Assembly: GCA_005281725.1 (NCBI GenBank)
Contig: SSBO01000004.1
Span: forward strand, 1,736,001-1,800,000
DNA length: 64,000 nucleotides
From: Wuchereria bancrofti
Lineage: Eukaryota; Nematoda; Chromadorea; Rhabditida; Onchocercidae
Reading direction: 5' to 3'
Shown here piece after piece: positions 21,867-34,492 of the stretch. Position numbers and translations under genes: made by a program. Under the pieces are notes generated by a model. That model did no database searches. It was not told the DNA's origin and saw only the letters and a list, made by a program, of their open reading frames with translations. How positions within the stretch are numbered: the first letter of the stretch is position 1; each line of letters starts with the position of its first letter.

Positions 21867-24800
21867 TATTCAGTTATTTAGAATTGAATCCTATGATTTT
21901 TACAACGAATGACTTTAGAAGTATAAATTAAATGAAACTAGCAAGTACAGAAAATAGTATCGAATGTTAATAATATCGTTACCATATCTTATTTTTGCCT
22001 TCTTCTAAAAATCATGCTAAAATCAAGTGACAACTAATTATTATTAACCAGAGATGACAGGGGAGAAATTTCCCATCAGGAATTAGTAATTAAAGGAATT
22101 AGTTCAGCAAATATAATCAGAAAAAGGAATGCTGCCTTTATTTAAAAAAACTAATAATATTTTTTACGAACAGTTCCAAAATGATTTTTCGTTTCAACTG
22201 GTCGTCAGGACTCATTCTTTAGATCACTTTATGACACTGTTGAGTCATTTAGTCTATCATTTGTCTTTTTTGTTTTATCTTTTTAAGTTTAACTTTATTG
22301 TTTGTTGTGAAGGTTGGCTGAAACTTACTATTGCTAGTAAAACGAATAGATGTTTGAAGCAAAATTATTGCTTATTCCAGGACTTATGACAGGTGAAATG
22401 TTTCGTTAGTTATTAATGCCACACGATAAATTAATCAAGTACTTTCTGTATTACCATGAGATGAAATGAGATTATTTCACCGAAGTCAACTAATATCACG
22501 AAATTTAAAGTCAGTTTTTAAGCATAAAGTCACTTTTTAGATAAGTTTTGCAAAAACTACAAGATTTCTTTTTTACACATTTCAGAAATCTAAATCAAAT
22601 ACTAATAGTAGGACGGAATCACAATTTTTTAGGTAAAAGTTAACTAGCCAAAAAAACAGGTAAAATAATAAAAGAATATCTGGATATATTATACACCGTA
22701 TGTGTCGAATATTGAAATTAGATTTGGTTAATGTTGGGGAGTTCATTTTTAAGAGTCTGGAAAGGTGTGAATTGACCATATTTAAATTATTGCTGTAAAA
22801 AAAGGATCACTTTTCTTACTTTTTACAGATTCTAAATATGATAAATAGGTTTTGCTTATTGATAATTGCAAATATTTTCCAATATATTATTTTTGATATC
22901 GTCTAAAAACTAAGTTATTTTTTATCTCTTTTGATAAATCATAATTTATTTATTCATTTATTTTATATTAGTATCTTTTTGTCTTATATTTTATACCATT
23001 TTTTATTAATCATGCACATTAATTATTGTGATCTAGTTATTATTTCCAGGATGAGCTTCAAAAAAACTTATAAATTTGACGAAATACGATTTGATCAGAT
23101 TGAAGGAAAGTTAATTAAATTTAGGTTCCACAAATGAATCATGAAGCAGTTGTCAGTCGGAATATGCCAGTTAATAGTGAATCAGACAAGGGCTTTTATC
23201 TTAGTATTTTACAACAGTTTAGCAGCTGGAAATAAATCGGAGAGCTAGTGAAGGGTGCAAGTAGATATTATAAGTTCTCGGTTTTATTAAATTTTCTTTG
23301 ATCTTTATGCCATCATTTTTTAGGTGGTCTACTATTTACTTTACCATTTGTTTGCCATTAATTATTGTTCAATTTTGATATTAAGGAACAATTGAATTTA
23401 TTTTGTGAAGTTATCGAATTTAAGTATTTTTGTAGAACAATTTTATTCAAACTTGAAATGCTTTTTTTACCTACCAATCACTTACAGCTGCAGTTGCTAC
23501 TGTTTTTGCGGTACATTAATTTAAATATTTCTATAAAGTTACTTTTTCAACATTTTGTTTATTTGATCAAATAATTTTAACTCCTATTTCCACTTCTCAT
23601 AAATTTAAAATCCAATTTAACCTTACATTCATTTGTACCATTTCTGTATGTCGAATTACATTAAGAATAAAATGAAAAACCATCCGATAATTTCATCTTC
23701 CAGCATTTTCTTCTCACAAATAGAGAAAACAGTTACAGATTCTTACAATATTTTTTGGTTGAACCACAGAAAAGAGTACAATTGGAATATATTGACAGTG
23801 ACGAACGTCATTTTGCGCAAACATATGTGGTAGTACCACTATTTTAGAATTATCGAAATATTTATTTCTTTTAATTGCAAATCTCTTTATGTCGATTTAC
23901 TGATTGGTTTATGCTGGTGTTTTAATTCAGAAGGAAGCAATTTAGAGATAAGGATCCATTTGTTCTATTTCGATTTGCACCATTTTGTTCAGAAAGCGCT
24001 GGATTGCCGAATTTTTAATTTAACAAAATTCGGTGTTTCGATTTACCTCACTTTCATATAGATAACGATGTACTGAAGATGTACCTCAAATTCTTTATTA
24101 GTTCTTATTATTTCTGCTATTGAATTAATATTGAATAAGAGAAAGACGAGACACAAACAATCTCGAATCATTTATTTCAACCGTAGCTTGGGATGTACTG
24201 ATAAATGTAATAGCAAACGTAATTGAGATACTGATAGACGTAATGACGCTGAAAATAAAAGATGCTGCCAGAAAATCGTTGGTAAGGTATATTACCAGGA
24301 AATTATGCAGATGATTTTTAAAAGCTTTAAAAGTTTTGATAAATTTGGTGTTGCATAAAGTGCTGAAATATAAACGAATATCAAAATGGAAGCACATCAT
24401 TTTAATTCTTCATTTTACATAGTTTGCTGACAAAGGCGAAACGATCAACCAGAGCAGTAAAGTTTTTCTAGTTAAGAAAGTAATAAATGTTATCAAAGAA
24501 GGGACATGGTTGACTAATTAGCATTAGCTAAGCATTTCTTTCAATTATCTAATCAATTGCATTTAGGTAGCATGACAAATTCTCACTAACAACTGTCTCA
24601 AAAATATGCATGGTTGAAGTGTTAAGGAATGTTAATGGATCAATAAAGAAGTTTTGTAAAGCGTTTGAAAATGTTTGTTCATAATATGAAGAGCAAAGAG
24701 CATGTACTAGTCAGCAGAATAATTCCACTTGCGTAATATTTACTCGTTAAGTCCTCTGTGCGTTTTTTTGTGTTTTCGTTATTGCAAAGAAATAATAGGG

Positions 24801-27302
24801 TTGTGAACAAAATGAGATTACAAAAACGATAAGGATTTAAAAAAAATGATTTTCCAGAAATTCCAGAAGAATTTATGATTTCTCAGAAATGTTAAGTTAC
24901 ACTAATAATATTAAAGTTCATTCTTTATAGAGATTAAGATAAAGTAATGGTTTGCTTGCAATTTTACTGCATTTTGCTTAGAATTCAAACAGTATTTCCT
25001 TTACATTTGACCAAATCCATTACATTTTAAAGAAGAAGTTATAGTAAGTCAGAATTAGGTCATATATTTGTATTTAAATACACAATTGAATAGTGCATTA
25101 CATTAGAATAAAAACAATGAATAATTATCCACTCTTAATTTAAATGAATTTTAAATAAATATTTGGAAATTTTGGCAAAAAAGATCTGGTATTAAGAAAA
25201 TGAACTAGATAGCTCTATTTATCAATGTTTAAATGAGTTATAATACTGAACGATTAGATTTTTATTCCAATTCAGGTTTTGACTTCTTGAAATTATAAGT
25301 ATTCTGAGCATGAGTATTGTGAGAATAAATATTTTGCCTAAAAATGATGGAATAGAATGGTATTTGCCCTGAATCTTAGTTTCTTCTTGGTAGACAAGCG
25401 TCATTTCTTATCCTTTTGTTACTTGTCGAAGCATAATATCTTTGTCTTTTGCATCAAAAAGTGACGACAAATGCTTGCAGGACCTGTGAGCTTTTTCAGA
25501 TACTAACATGTTATTGTGACTACTTAAGAAGCCAAATATTTTAATTTTAACGTTTTCTATCCTTCATATGTTGAAAATGTGACGATTTATTACCGAAAGA
25601 CTAGTGACAGTAACTCATAGAACGAAGGGACAAACTATTCCTCCTTTATGTGCTGAAATTTGGGAATTTGACCTAAATAACTGCCATAATCCATCCATAT
25701 CATTCGCAAATTCCATTGCATGCAAACGCAGCAGATTATAGCAGCAAATCAAAACTTGACAGTTATAATGGCAAACTATTTCTCATTTCTTAACAAAATG
25801 CATTTCCCATCAACTCTCTCTCCAGCTAAATCAAAAACTAATTTGCTAAACATTGACAGTTATAAGGAATGTTGTAGTACAAGAATAATTAGTACATCTT
25901 TTAGGACAAAACTGTTCCGGTCCGAAGCGCATACTTACTTACTGAAGCCACAACAGTGAGGGTTTCAGGGCTCATTTTATTGATCCACTTATTGTCAAAG
26001 CTTCATGAATTTTTCATTATTCTGAAATTATCGTCTATATATTAGTTATAACTTGAAATTATAACCCAATATACTCGGTTATAATTTAAATTCAAACTTT
26101 TCACCCATTTTGCTTAGGTTTAGCTTACTCCACTATCAAATAAAAAGTTTTTTAGAAAAAAAATGTTAATTTTATGTTAGCACTAATTTTACACAGAATT
26201 ATGCAAACTCTTTCATATATTGTAAAAATTTTTCGGGGAAATAAATCACAATATGATTAACTTACATCAATAATTTGAAAAGAATGGTTCTTAACTGAAA
26301 CCAAAGAGAAGGATAAATGCGCAGTGATAATATTTGCAGCTAGAACAAAACGATCTTCAAAATAATGCTTTTAATAGATTCCCTGTGTCCTTGCTTCTTG
26401 AAGAAATTTTACTAAACCTTTTAATATAGAAATTTTGTTTGAACTTTTAATATAAAATATGAAAGACGTTCTGAATATTGACTATAAACAGAGAGTTGAA
26501 AAGTAATGAAATTTTAAGAGCCACCGCATTTGATGGTCGTCAGGTGATGACAATCAATGATAACGAAGAAATGGAAATTTAAAGAATGTATCTGTTTGTG
26601 AAATAAGCTATATTTAAAATTCTCTCACTAAATTATCACTATCTGTTCATCTGTTCTTTCAAACTTTTTATTAGGAAGTCTCAAATAACGTCAGCTAATG
26701 AATTCGTTAGATTACTTGTTTACAAACAATTCCTTTAAGTTTGCAATATTAAAAAATTATTGGGAGAAAACGTAATTAGGTCAAAAAATTTCACGGTAGC
26801 TAAAGCTAATTACTGAATGACCTTCAACGGCAACCATTAGTTGCTTTTAAATTTAATCACACCATTGAAATACTGTTATTTTAAACATTTCCTGAGGTTA
26901 TAATGTGCTTTTCTGCTTTAGATAAATATTATTATTCAAGTACAAGGGAAAAATGAAGGAAGTATGGTTATAAATGTTGAATTTTGATTTAACTTTGTTT
27001 CAGTTGGTTTATTTAAAATAATTTTTTGCAATGCAATTATCGAGAATGAAAGAATGGGAAATAGGGTAATTTCCGATTATTATCCTTTCCCCTCCAAATC
27101 GGACAGTTTTATCCACTACTCAGAAATATTCAGCTCTGTAACAATTAGTGGAGCATGCAATGACCTGTTCTCTTTTCATAATCATTTTTTAAACTCCTAC
27201 CGTAGTATAGGCTGATTTTATTTTATTCTTTATTGAAAACGTGTGTTCATTTTTCTAAGTTCTCCATTGAACAATGAGTTCAATACTTGACCTCGTACTC
27301 GG

Positions 27303-27309
27303 TATATAT
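27303..27309 (+). promoter_or_regulatory. TATA-like element upstream of SXP/RAL-2 gene
   Basis: TATATAT lies 66-72 bases before the ATG at 27375. The position suits a core promoter of a highly expressed gene, but such strings are common in this AT-rich DNA. Confidence 0.3.
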
Positions 27310-27374
27310 TCAAATTTCCCACAACAATTGTTTTGCTGCAATCACAGCCAATTTCTATCATTTGCATTTTTCGA

Positions 27375-28960
27375 ATGTGGTTTGTATGGATATCAGCAGT
27401 TCACCTGAACTTAATTAGAGTTAGTGCGCAGTTCAATTTTCAAGAATGGCAATATCGATCACCTCACCAGCAGCAAATAACAGAAAATCCCGTTCTCTTC
27501 CCTCATCATCTGCGATCGCAACCGAAAATATCAATACCAGTGAGCTTATTTATATTTAAAAGTTTGGTAGGTTATTTACCAAGGATTATTAGGCTAAAAA
27601 TATTGCCACTTTAGACTTCAAAATAAAAACTTTAGCGAATGCGAAATTGTTGAGGAGACAAATTCATTTGAAATGTTGAGACTCAAATAACATTTCAGGT
27701 ATATGAATTCAACCCAAACTTATATCCGATATCATTTCCAGTTTCTGCTCAGCCACCACTTTCTCTAGGAGCTTTCACGGTTCCAACAATAAGCCTCCAA
27801 AATCTTCCATTCCAACCGACCTGGATGACAAGTAGTCCTCCCTTACTTACAAATCAGAAGGAATATTTTGGTTATGCAACGGAAATGAAAAAAAGTAGTA
27901 ATTTCATGAACTCCATTTCGACAATAAAGGAAAAGGATTATGATATCTCAGTTCACGTGATGCCTAATCTGCCCGACTTCCTACGTAGAACATCGGATGA
28001 TGTAAAGAAGAATGTGAGTTTTAATTGAATTTACACACAGATCATATTTCTTACTGCTTAAGAATATCAGTTTGTTCAATTATTTGGTTTAAATTTAAAA
28101 AATTAATCTGAAATTGATCTGAAAATCTCTTCAAAACTAAACTTTAAATAAGCAGATATGCGAAAGAAAGGACATTTTAAAATATTTTGCATTGCAGTTC
28201 TATAACGTCGTATCAAACCCAAATGAAAGCTTTCAACAGAAACAAAGCAAAGTTGATCAGCTAGTTTTGAGTTTGGACAGCAAAAATCAGGTGAGATAAA
28301 GTTTTGTAACGGGTAAAGTTTAGACGTAACGGTTGACAGATTAATGGAGCAAAAAGGTAAGGCGTAGAAAAATTACCCGAAAGAAATTTGAAAAATTGTG
28401 CTTAGAGAAAGACAAAGCATGACTTTGCAGGAGCTGTACCATCATTATCGAAAGATGAAAGAGTTGAAAGAAAGAGAAAAACGCGAACAAGTTCACACTA
28501 TTGTCGCTGACATGTCTGACAAAGCGCAAGCAGTTTTTGCGAAGGTTTTCATTTTGAAAATGCTCTCTGTTATACAATCTACAGTATTACTAATTGCGAC
28601 TAATTGTTTACTTGCTGAATTATCAATTTTTAATTTAGAAAAACGAGATGAAATTTTCAAGATGAATGTAGAAAATATTTCATCCTTTAGTTTTCTTCTT
28701 TATTTTTCTACAAGGTATTTTTAATTGTTAAGAAATTAGTATAAGCAGTTGAATGGAGGTGTTAAGTATGTGACATTAAAAAATGTAAAGAATATCGGTT
28801 AAGCAAAGGGTAATTTTTGCAGTTATCAGCAGTACTGATGAATCCAGAGATGAAAGATATTGATCGGATGAATAAAATCAATGACTTTTACAGAAGTGTG
28901 GACGAAGATGTCAAAAATGAATTTAAAGATAAAATATATGGCCTGAATTGGCAATTATAA
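27375..28960 (+). CDS. SXP/RAL-2 family (DUF148) secreted protein
   Basis: Exons are 27375-27539, 27699-28013, 28198-28290, 28340-28356 (17-nt microexon), 28406-28544 and 28823-28960. Phases are consistent and the product is 288 aa. The ATG was chosen because it begins a signal peptide (MWFVWISAVHLNLIRVSA). A Pro/Gln-rich region of about 120 residues follows. The helical DUF148 domain runs from PDFLRRTSDDVKKNFYNVV (near residue 146) to VDEDVKNEF near the C-terminus, with the family pattern of a fixed Asn/Phe start and Lys/Glu-rich middle (KELKEREKREQ). I see no cysteine in the mature part. The protein is longer than many SXP proteins because of the N-terminal extension. The family is nematode-specific, abundant in excretory-secretory products and antigenic in filarial infections. 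Its biochemical role is unsettled. Confidence 0.87.
28340..28356 (+). other. 17-nt microexon in the SXP/RAL-2 gene
   Basis: The exon lies between TTGACAG and GTAAGG and is followed by a 49-nt intron ending TGCTTAG. Reading through meets stops in the needed frame (TAA at 28358-28360 and TGA near 28389). This tiny exon, encoding INGAK and two bases, is the simplest way to join exons 3 and 5 in phase. Confidence 0.55.
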
Positions 28961-29465
28961 CTAGATCATCGAAAGAACATGCTTATATCAATTAAAAGTT
29001 GTCAATAAGGATGAAAAAATACTTGAAATTCTGTAATTCCTCAAGACATTAATTATTGTCATGTTTTCCTATCATTCTAATTTCTGTTTGTTTATTTTTC
29101 TCCATCTTGGTTCATCGTTTTTATATGTTTTAAATTAAACAAGTTTTTGGAAGGAGATGGCCAAAAAAATGAATAAATTTTTGTGCCACTCACATTTGTT
29201 AATGTTTTTATCCGGCATTTTGTTGTTATTAAATAAAAATGTAGAAAATAAAAAATGAGCAATGTGGCCGGTAAGTGAAATTAGTAATCCATTAAGGTCA
29301 GGAAAAAATGATATAAAAGTGAAAGTTGTCACTGGATCGAAAAATTTTGCTCTACAATCCAGTTCTTGAGGGAAGAGTTCGCTCCATTATTACATTTTGG
29401 TTCTAGAAAATTCCTTTACTAAAAAAAATTTTTTTTCAAAGCAATTTGAAATTGGTACCATCTTC
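28961..29465. other. Intergenic region, SXP 3' end to P450 5' end
   Basis: No gene is seen. A TATAAAAG box lies at 29312-29319 and an acceptor-like CAATCCAG ends near 29360, both upstream of the P450 start codon. Confidence 0.5.
29312..29319 (+). promoter_or_regulatory. TATA box candidate for the cytochrome P450 gene
   Basis: TATAAAAG matches the canonical core promoter element and lies about 150 bases before the P450 ATG. Transcription from it would leave a 5' leader of about 120 bases, or a short outron ending at the acceptor-like site near 29360. Confidence 0.35.
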
Positions 29466-32400
29466 ATGACTGCACTTTTTGCTATTATAATATTTATATT
29501 TCACGCTTTTATCTATTATCTGTACAGCGAATACATCGTTCTGCGACATAAGTATCCACCAGGACCAATCCCATTACCCTTCTTTGGAAATTTCTTACAG
29601 GTATCAATATAATTTAAATGAGTAGTGAAAAATAAACTGAGCCGATGCCGTCTACAAAGAATTATAAAATATAAAGTAAAAGATTAAACCACTTTTTTTA
29701 GAATTTAGATAGCATATTCTGTCTTGAAACTATTTATATAAAAAATACGGTTAAGCGATCAAAACTTGGAAAAGGAACTTGGTTTTATAAATTTAGTGTC
29801 ACTAAAAAAAAGAGCAGCCAGCAGTAAAAGTTAATACTGATCTTAGCTTCTAAACAGACAATTTTGATACCAAATTGCTGAGCATATGCCTCAAGAAAAT
29901 AGAAATAAAGATTTCCAGCTGAACATTTGGCTCAGGCACTTCTATTTCAGCAGTCAACACTCAAGTATTAAGGTATGAATAAAAGTTTCGACTTCAATTT
30001 AAGTGGCACTTCAATGTTCCTGCTAGAGGTGCATCTGCTGTCAGTATGAAGATTCTGTTGCATAAAGATGAAGATATGTGATTTAGATTGATCTAGCTTA
30101 TCCACATCGTTCAATGATCAAGTGGAAAAAGAAATTTGGTCCAATGTTCACCATATGGCTTCCTGGACCAGTCATCGTACTTGCAGATTATAAACTTCTT
30201 CGTGAAGCATTAGTTAAACAAGGTAAGATCATTTGTAGAAACCAGTAATTTTTGAAATTCAGTTCAGAAAAAAAGGTGGTAGACTAGTTTTTTCCTTTCT
30301 AAATTTATGATATAGCAAACATCAAGACATTCAAATTTCATGTTCATATTTGAATGGCTAGAAATTTAAATTTATCTTAAAAACTTATATGAAAAGGTTC
30401 AGGAAACATTTTTGCTGGTCGGCCAATGTCATTCGTTTATGGAATCTTTAGTAATCATCATCCAGATGGTGACGGAATTATCTTATCTCAGAACGAGAAA
30501 TGGAACCATCAGAGACGTTTCGCTTTAAGAGTTTTCCGAGATTTTGGAGTGGGTAAGAATATGATGGAGCAAAAGATCCGGTACTATGCGGATACTCTCA
30601 TTCAACACCTAAAGAAGGAAATAGCCGATAGTGGACTGGTTTCTCTTGTTTTTTTATATAACTTTGTTATTTGATTCCAGCAATATTTTCTTCAGATTCT
30701 GCTATTTCATTGCTCGTAACGATCGACAATTACAGATTTTCAGTTACTTACACATATATGTATTTCCCACGCTTATGTACTTTTAAAGTAAATAGCTGCT
30801 TGAATTTCTTGAAATAGATGTATCTTTTCTACTCGCTTTCAGAGTTTTGTTATCTAACATTGCTTTAATTTATAGAAAACTGCAGTAACTGACCTCCACT
30901 TACCAATTACATTTTGCGTCGGTAATATTATCCATGATCTAGTTCTCGGAAAAAATTATGAATATGGTGATAAGGAATTTTTGCGGTTCAAGAAACTAAT
31001 CGACTCTACTCTCAAAGATGTGAGAGCTATGTACAAAGAATATATGCAAATAATCTGAACTGGAGATTAATTGTTTTCTACAATTCCACGATTATAAGTT
31101 GTGATTAAGATTACATCTATTCCAGTTCGTCAGTATTCCAATGTTACTTGTGGACCGTTATCCAATTATCCGGTTTCTGTTGCCAACATATTATCGTTAT
31201 TGCAAAAATGGTTTTGCACTACAGCGGTTTTTTTTAAAACATATTGATGAACACGAAAAGGCGATTATCACTTCTACTAACAAAGATGACGAACCGAATG
31301 ATTTTATTGACGCTTATTTGAAAAATATGATTAAGTATACTGAGCAAAGAGTATATAAGTAAGGATAATAAAGTCTTCTTTTTACTAATAATGAATATTA
31401 ACTTCTTAAGGGGTGAAAATCAACTTATCTTCACCATTCGCCATTCAATTCCGCAATAGCAATAGAACTGCAATTCCAAACCGTTTAGATTACTTTGATG
31501 TGTCGTTATTTATAACAGAATATTGTAAAATACTTCAAGGGCACTCTTTTATGAAAGGCATATCTTCAGCAAAATAACATTGGCGCTGAATTCTGGAGAT
31601 CTATGGACAGGTGGAATGGAAACAACGGTAACAACACTTCGCTGGGCGATCATCTATCTTATTCACAATCCGGATGTCCAGAAACTTGTCCATGATGAAA
31701 TAGATAAAGTAATTTTTTATTTTGATGAATGTAGCTGAAAAAAAAGTAAGGCTATGCACAACTATCTTTAAGTGATTGATAAGTAAAGAATTAATCTTCC
31801 ATGTCTTTCTAAGACTATAAATTCAAAAATTGAAAGGCAACTTTCAAGCTCCTTTTTAATATCATAGCTCATGATGAGTTAAATGTTTTGGTGCGACAAG
31901 AAAGTTTATATTCGAATGAAAGCGATCATTAAGTATTTATTGAAGTTCTTTTTTATTTGGATTTCTAACAATGTGACTTAATTCTGGCTAATATTCAGAA
32001 TCTGGGGACAAGAATGGTTTATTGGGCAGATCGAACCAACATGCACTATACAATGGCAGTGATTTGTGAGGTGCAACGTATCATAAATATATTACCATGG
32101 CACATACCACATGCTACCACTTCCAACACAACTTTGTACGGCTATAAAATTCAGAAGGTGAGAAAAATATCATAGAAGTAGGAGAGAAAAAATAGTTGTG
32201 TCATTTTGATTTGCTTGTTAAGTTCATTCTAGGGTACAATGATAATGCCACAAATTGGTGCCATTAATTTCGATGAAAATCTTTACCCAAATCCAGAAGC
32301 TTTTCAACCATTACGATTCCTTAACAGTGAAGGTACTCTTCGCAACTTTGAGCATTTGATACCATTTGGTATTGGGAAGCGATCGTGTTTAGGAGAAGCA

Positions 32401-32704
32401 CTTGCTAGAACAGAACTTTTTATCATCTTGACAACTTTGCTGCAGAATTTCGAATTCACTGCTGCATATGGTATGTGTAAACTGCTTTTCTTGTAATATC
32501 AGAAGAATGAAGCAAGATAGATGTGAACTCATGATATGTCTCTAAATTTTATTTGGATTTAAAACAAAATTCTTGTTTATTCAGAATTTTTCTTAAATAA
32601 CTTTGATTTCAGGGAAACCACCAAGCTTAAAACGACATCCTGGAATGGTATCAGTACCCCAGGAGTACGTATGCCAGATACGCACTCGTAACGAAATGGC
32701 TTAA
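29466..32704 (+). CDS. Cytochrome P450 (CYP2-clan type)
   Basis: A microsomal heme-thiolate monooxygenase. Exons are 29466-29600, 30087-30222, 30403-30638, 30876-31019, 31126-31358, 31570-31708, 31999-32157, 32233-32470 and 32613-32704. All phases agree and give 503 aa, the normal length. Residues 1-20 are a hydrophobic ER anchor, followed by the Pro-rich hinge YPPGPIPLPFFGN (30-42). The WNHQRRFALRVFRDFG C-helix contacts heme. The I-helix reads WTGGMETT (307-314), with Glu in place of the usual Asp. The ExxR motif is E365-V-Q-R368. The heme loop PFGIGKRSCLGE places the ligand at Cys446. All hallmark residues are intact, so it should be active. The sequence resembles the nematode CYP33/CYP36-like group. 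The substrate cannot be predicted; such enzymes oxidise fatty acids or xenobiotics. Confidence 0.95.
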
Positions 32705-33790
32705 CCTTATGTCTTTGTTTTTATTTGTATATATTATTATAACAATGTAGATGTGATAATTTAACTTAAAAACAAAAATAAAAGATATGAGTTGATTTAT
32801 TGTTCATCAGCATACAAGGAAGTGCTGCAAGCTTGTAAAATCTGCCTTGTGAAACTTTATCCAATATTTTTTTGCCGTTGATCGGGAATTCTTTGCAACT
32901 CATTTGTACTTTCTATGGAATAAAAAATTCATATACTGAAAGCTAAACTGAACGATGAGATGAGGACTAATGAATGAATGACCAGGACTAAGTAATAAAG
33001 TTAAGAAGGAGTGAATCTAACAGAATAAATAGGACTTTTCATCAGCAAATCTCAACGTTCCACAAGGCACAAACTTGAATTTTAAAAGTTTTTCTTATTC
33101 TGAAAAAATCTATCATGAAAATAAATTTTTAGATTCAGTTTCTTAACAGTGAGGAAGAACAAGTAGAAATGTTCCACGGTGTCATATTTTGCATATTTTT
33201 ATTGGTTTTAGAACAAACAGCATATTCTGCCGAAATTTGAGTATGAAGAATTAATTGCAGTTCATAAAACTCGGAAAATCCGGCAATGTAATGCTTAATA
33301 TCGCCGAAAATATCCATTATTTTCTTTACACCATTTTTTTATACACTTTATTTCAATATTTTCTGATCGTTAGAAACGTTCCCAGTCTATTAGTTTGCGT
33401 TTTTAGCCTGAAAAGAATCGTAAAATGCGGTGAACAAGTGCCCCTTATGGAGAAGTGAGTGTTGGCGATGACGTCAGTGTGGAAGATTTTGTAGAAAGTC
33501 AGCGCTTTCTTTTTTACTAGCATGTTTTTGGAATGAATTGTTCCGAACTTTTGTTGTTTTGAAATTTGAATGTAATACGTGACCTGAGCCAGCTATTACG
33601 TACGTAACTTGACATAATAGTGAAACATATGGAGCGCATCTTCTAATCTCTAATTTTTACGACTTACATCCAACGTTTGTTTAAATGAGTTCACAATCTA
33701 TTTACCTCAATTATGTCTGATTTACATTTATGTCATAATACTCGTTAATTGACGTGTTTGGGGTTTTAAAGATAATTGTTGACTGTAGAG
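32705..33790. other. Intergenic region after P450
   Basis: Apart from the poly(A) signal at 32777, I see no gene. Short ORFs on both strands near 33.1-33.5 kb overlap each other and show no domain. Confidence 0.45.
32777..32782 (+). terminator. Polyadenylation signal of the P450 gene
   Basis: An AATAAA hexamer lies 73 bases after the P450 stop codon and is the first canonical signal downstream. Confidence 0.6.
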
Positions 33791-34307
33791 ATGGATGATA
33801 AAAACCTGGAAGACTTACTCAAAATCGATGATGAAAGATCACAAGGCAATGCTTTGGTATTTTTTTAAATCGTTATGTCATAAATTTCAGCGAAACTCTG
33901 TGAGTACCAAATAATATTTTATGAAGTTTCTTGAATGTCCAATCTGTTAAGCTGCAATTCAATTTTTGTGGGAGAGCAAATTTACATTTTATGCCTGTCT
34001 ACAGCATAAATTAAATATCGGAAAATATTAAAACGTTTATCAGCTGAAAAGTAATAATGACTTGTCATATTCTGCAACAAGGAGATCACAACAAACCGGA
34101 AGTAATCGGTTTCAAATGCAAATCCAAGAAGACACCATTCAGCATGTGGATACAACGATGATGGAGAACAATGAAGAATTAGAAGATAACGACGATAATG
34201 ACAATGAAGAATCGGAGGAATCGAATGATGAAGGGATTCTCTCCGATAGTAAAAATAATGATCATGATGAAGATAAACTAAATAAAAGAAGAGAGAGAAA
34301 AAAATAA
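33791..34307 (+). CDS. Small acidic protein, hypothetical (two exons)
   Basis: ATG at 33791 opens a 66-base exon (MDDKNLEDLLKIDDERSQ) with a GT donor after 33856. The next exon, 34044-34307, continues in phase to a TAA, giving 109 aa. The second half is an Asp/Glu/Asn/Ser tract followed by a basic end (NKRRERKK), typical of nuclear or nucleolar disordered regions. It might instead be the 5' part of a longer gene running into the exons at 34.5-36.4 kb, but the TAA blocks a direct join. No family is recognised. Confidence 0.45.
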
Positions 34308-34492
34308 GGTTAATTATTGATCTGGATCCGGTTTGAAGTCTCTGATATTAATCTAGGCTTTTTAGTTCAGCAAGTTAAGCTTCAATGTAATGCCTAGATC
34401 TCATTGAAAGTTCATAATTTGAATAAATATTGCATTTTTAACAATCGTATAGTTGTCATATCTATTTTTCTAAAATATAGATGTAATTAAAG

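Larger units (their letters stand above)
20437..27374. other. About 7 kb gene-poor region
   Basis: I found no exon chain, RNA gene or transposon ORF on either strand. All open frames are under 95 codons and are rich in Phe, Ile, Asn and Lys. The stretch contains several hairpins and duplications between 20.7 and 21.9 kb, listed separately, and otherwise plain AT-rich sequence. A distant enhancer or a non-coding RNA would not be visible by eye. Confidence 0.5.

Noticed and set aside
25720..25959. 79-codon ORF in the gene-poor block
   Set aside because: The residue mix is plausible, but it has no family resemblance and no splice support.
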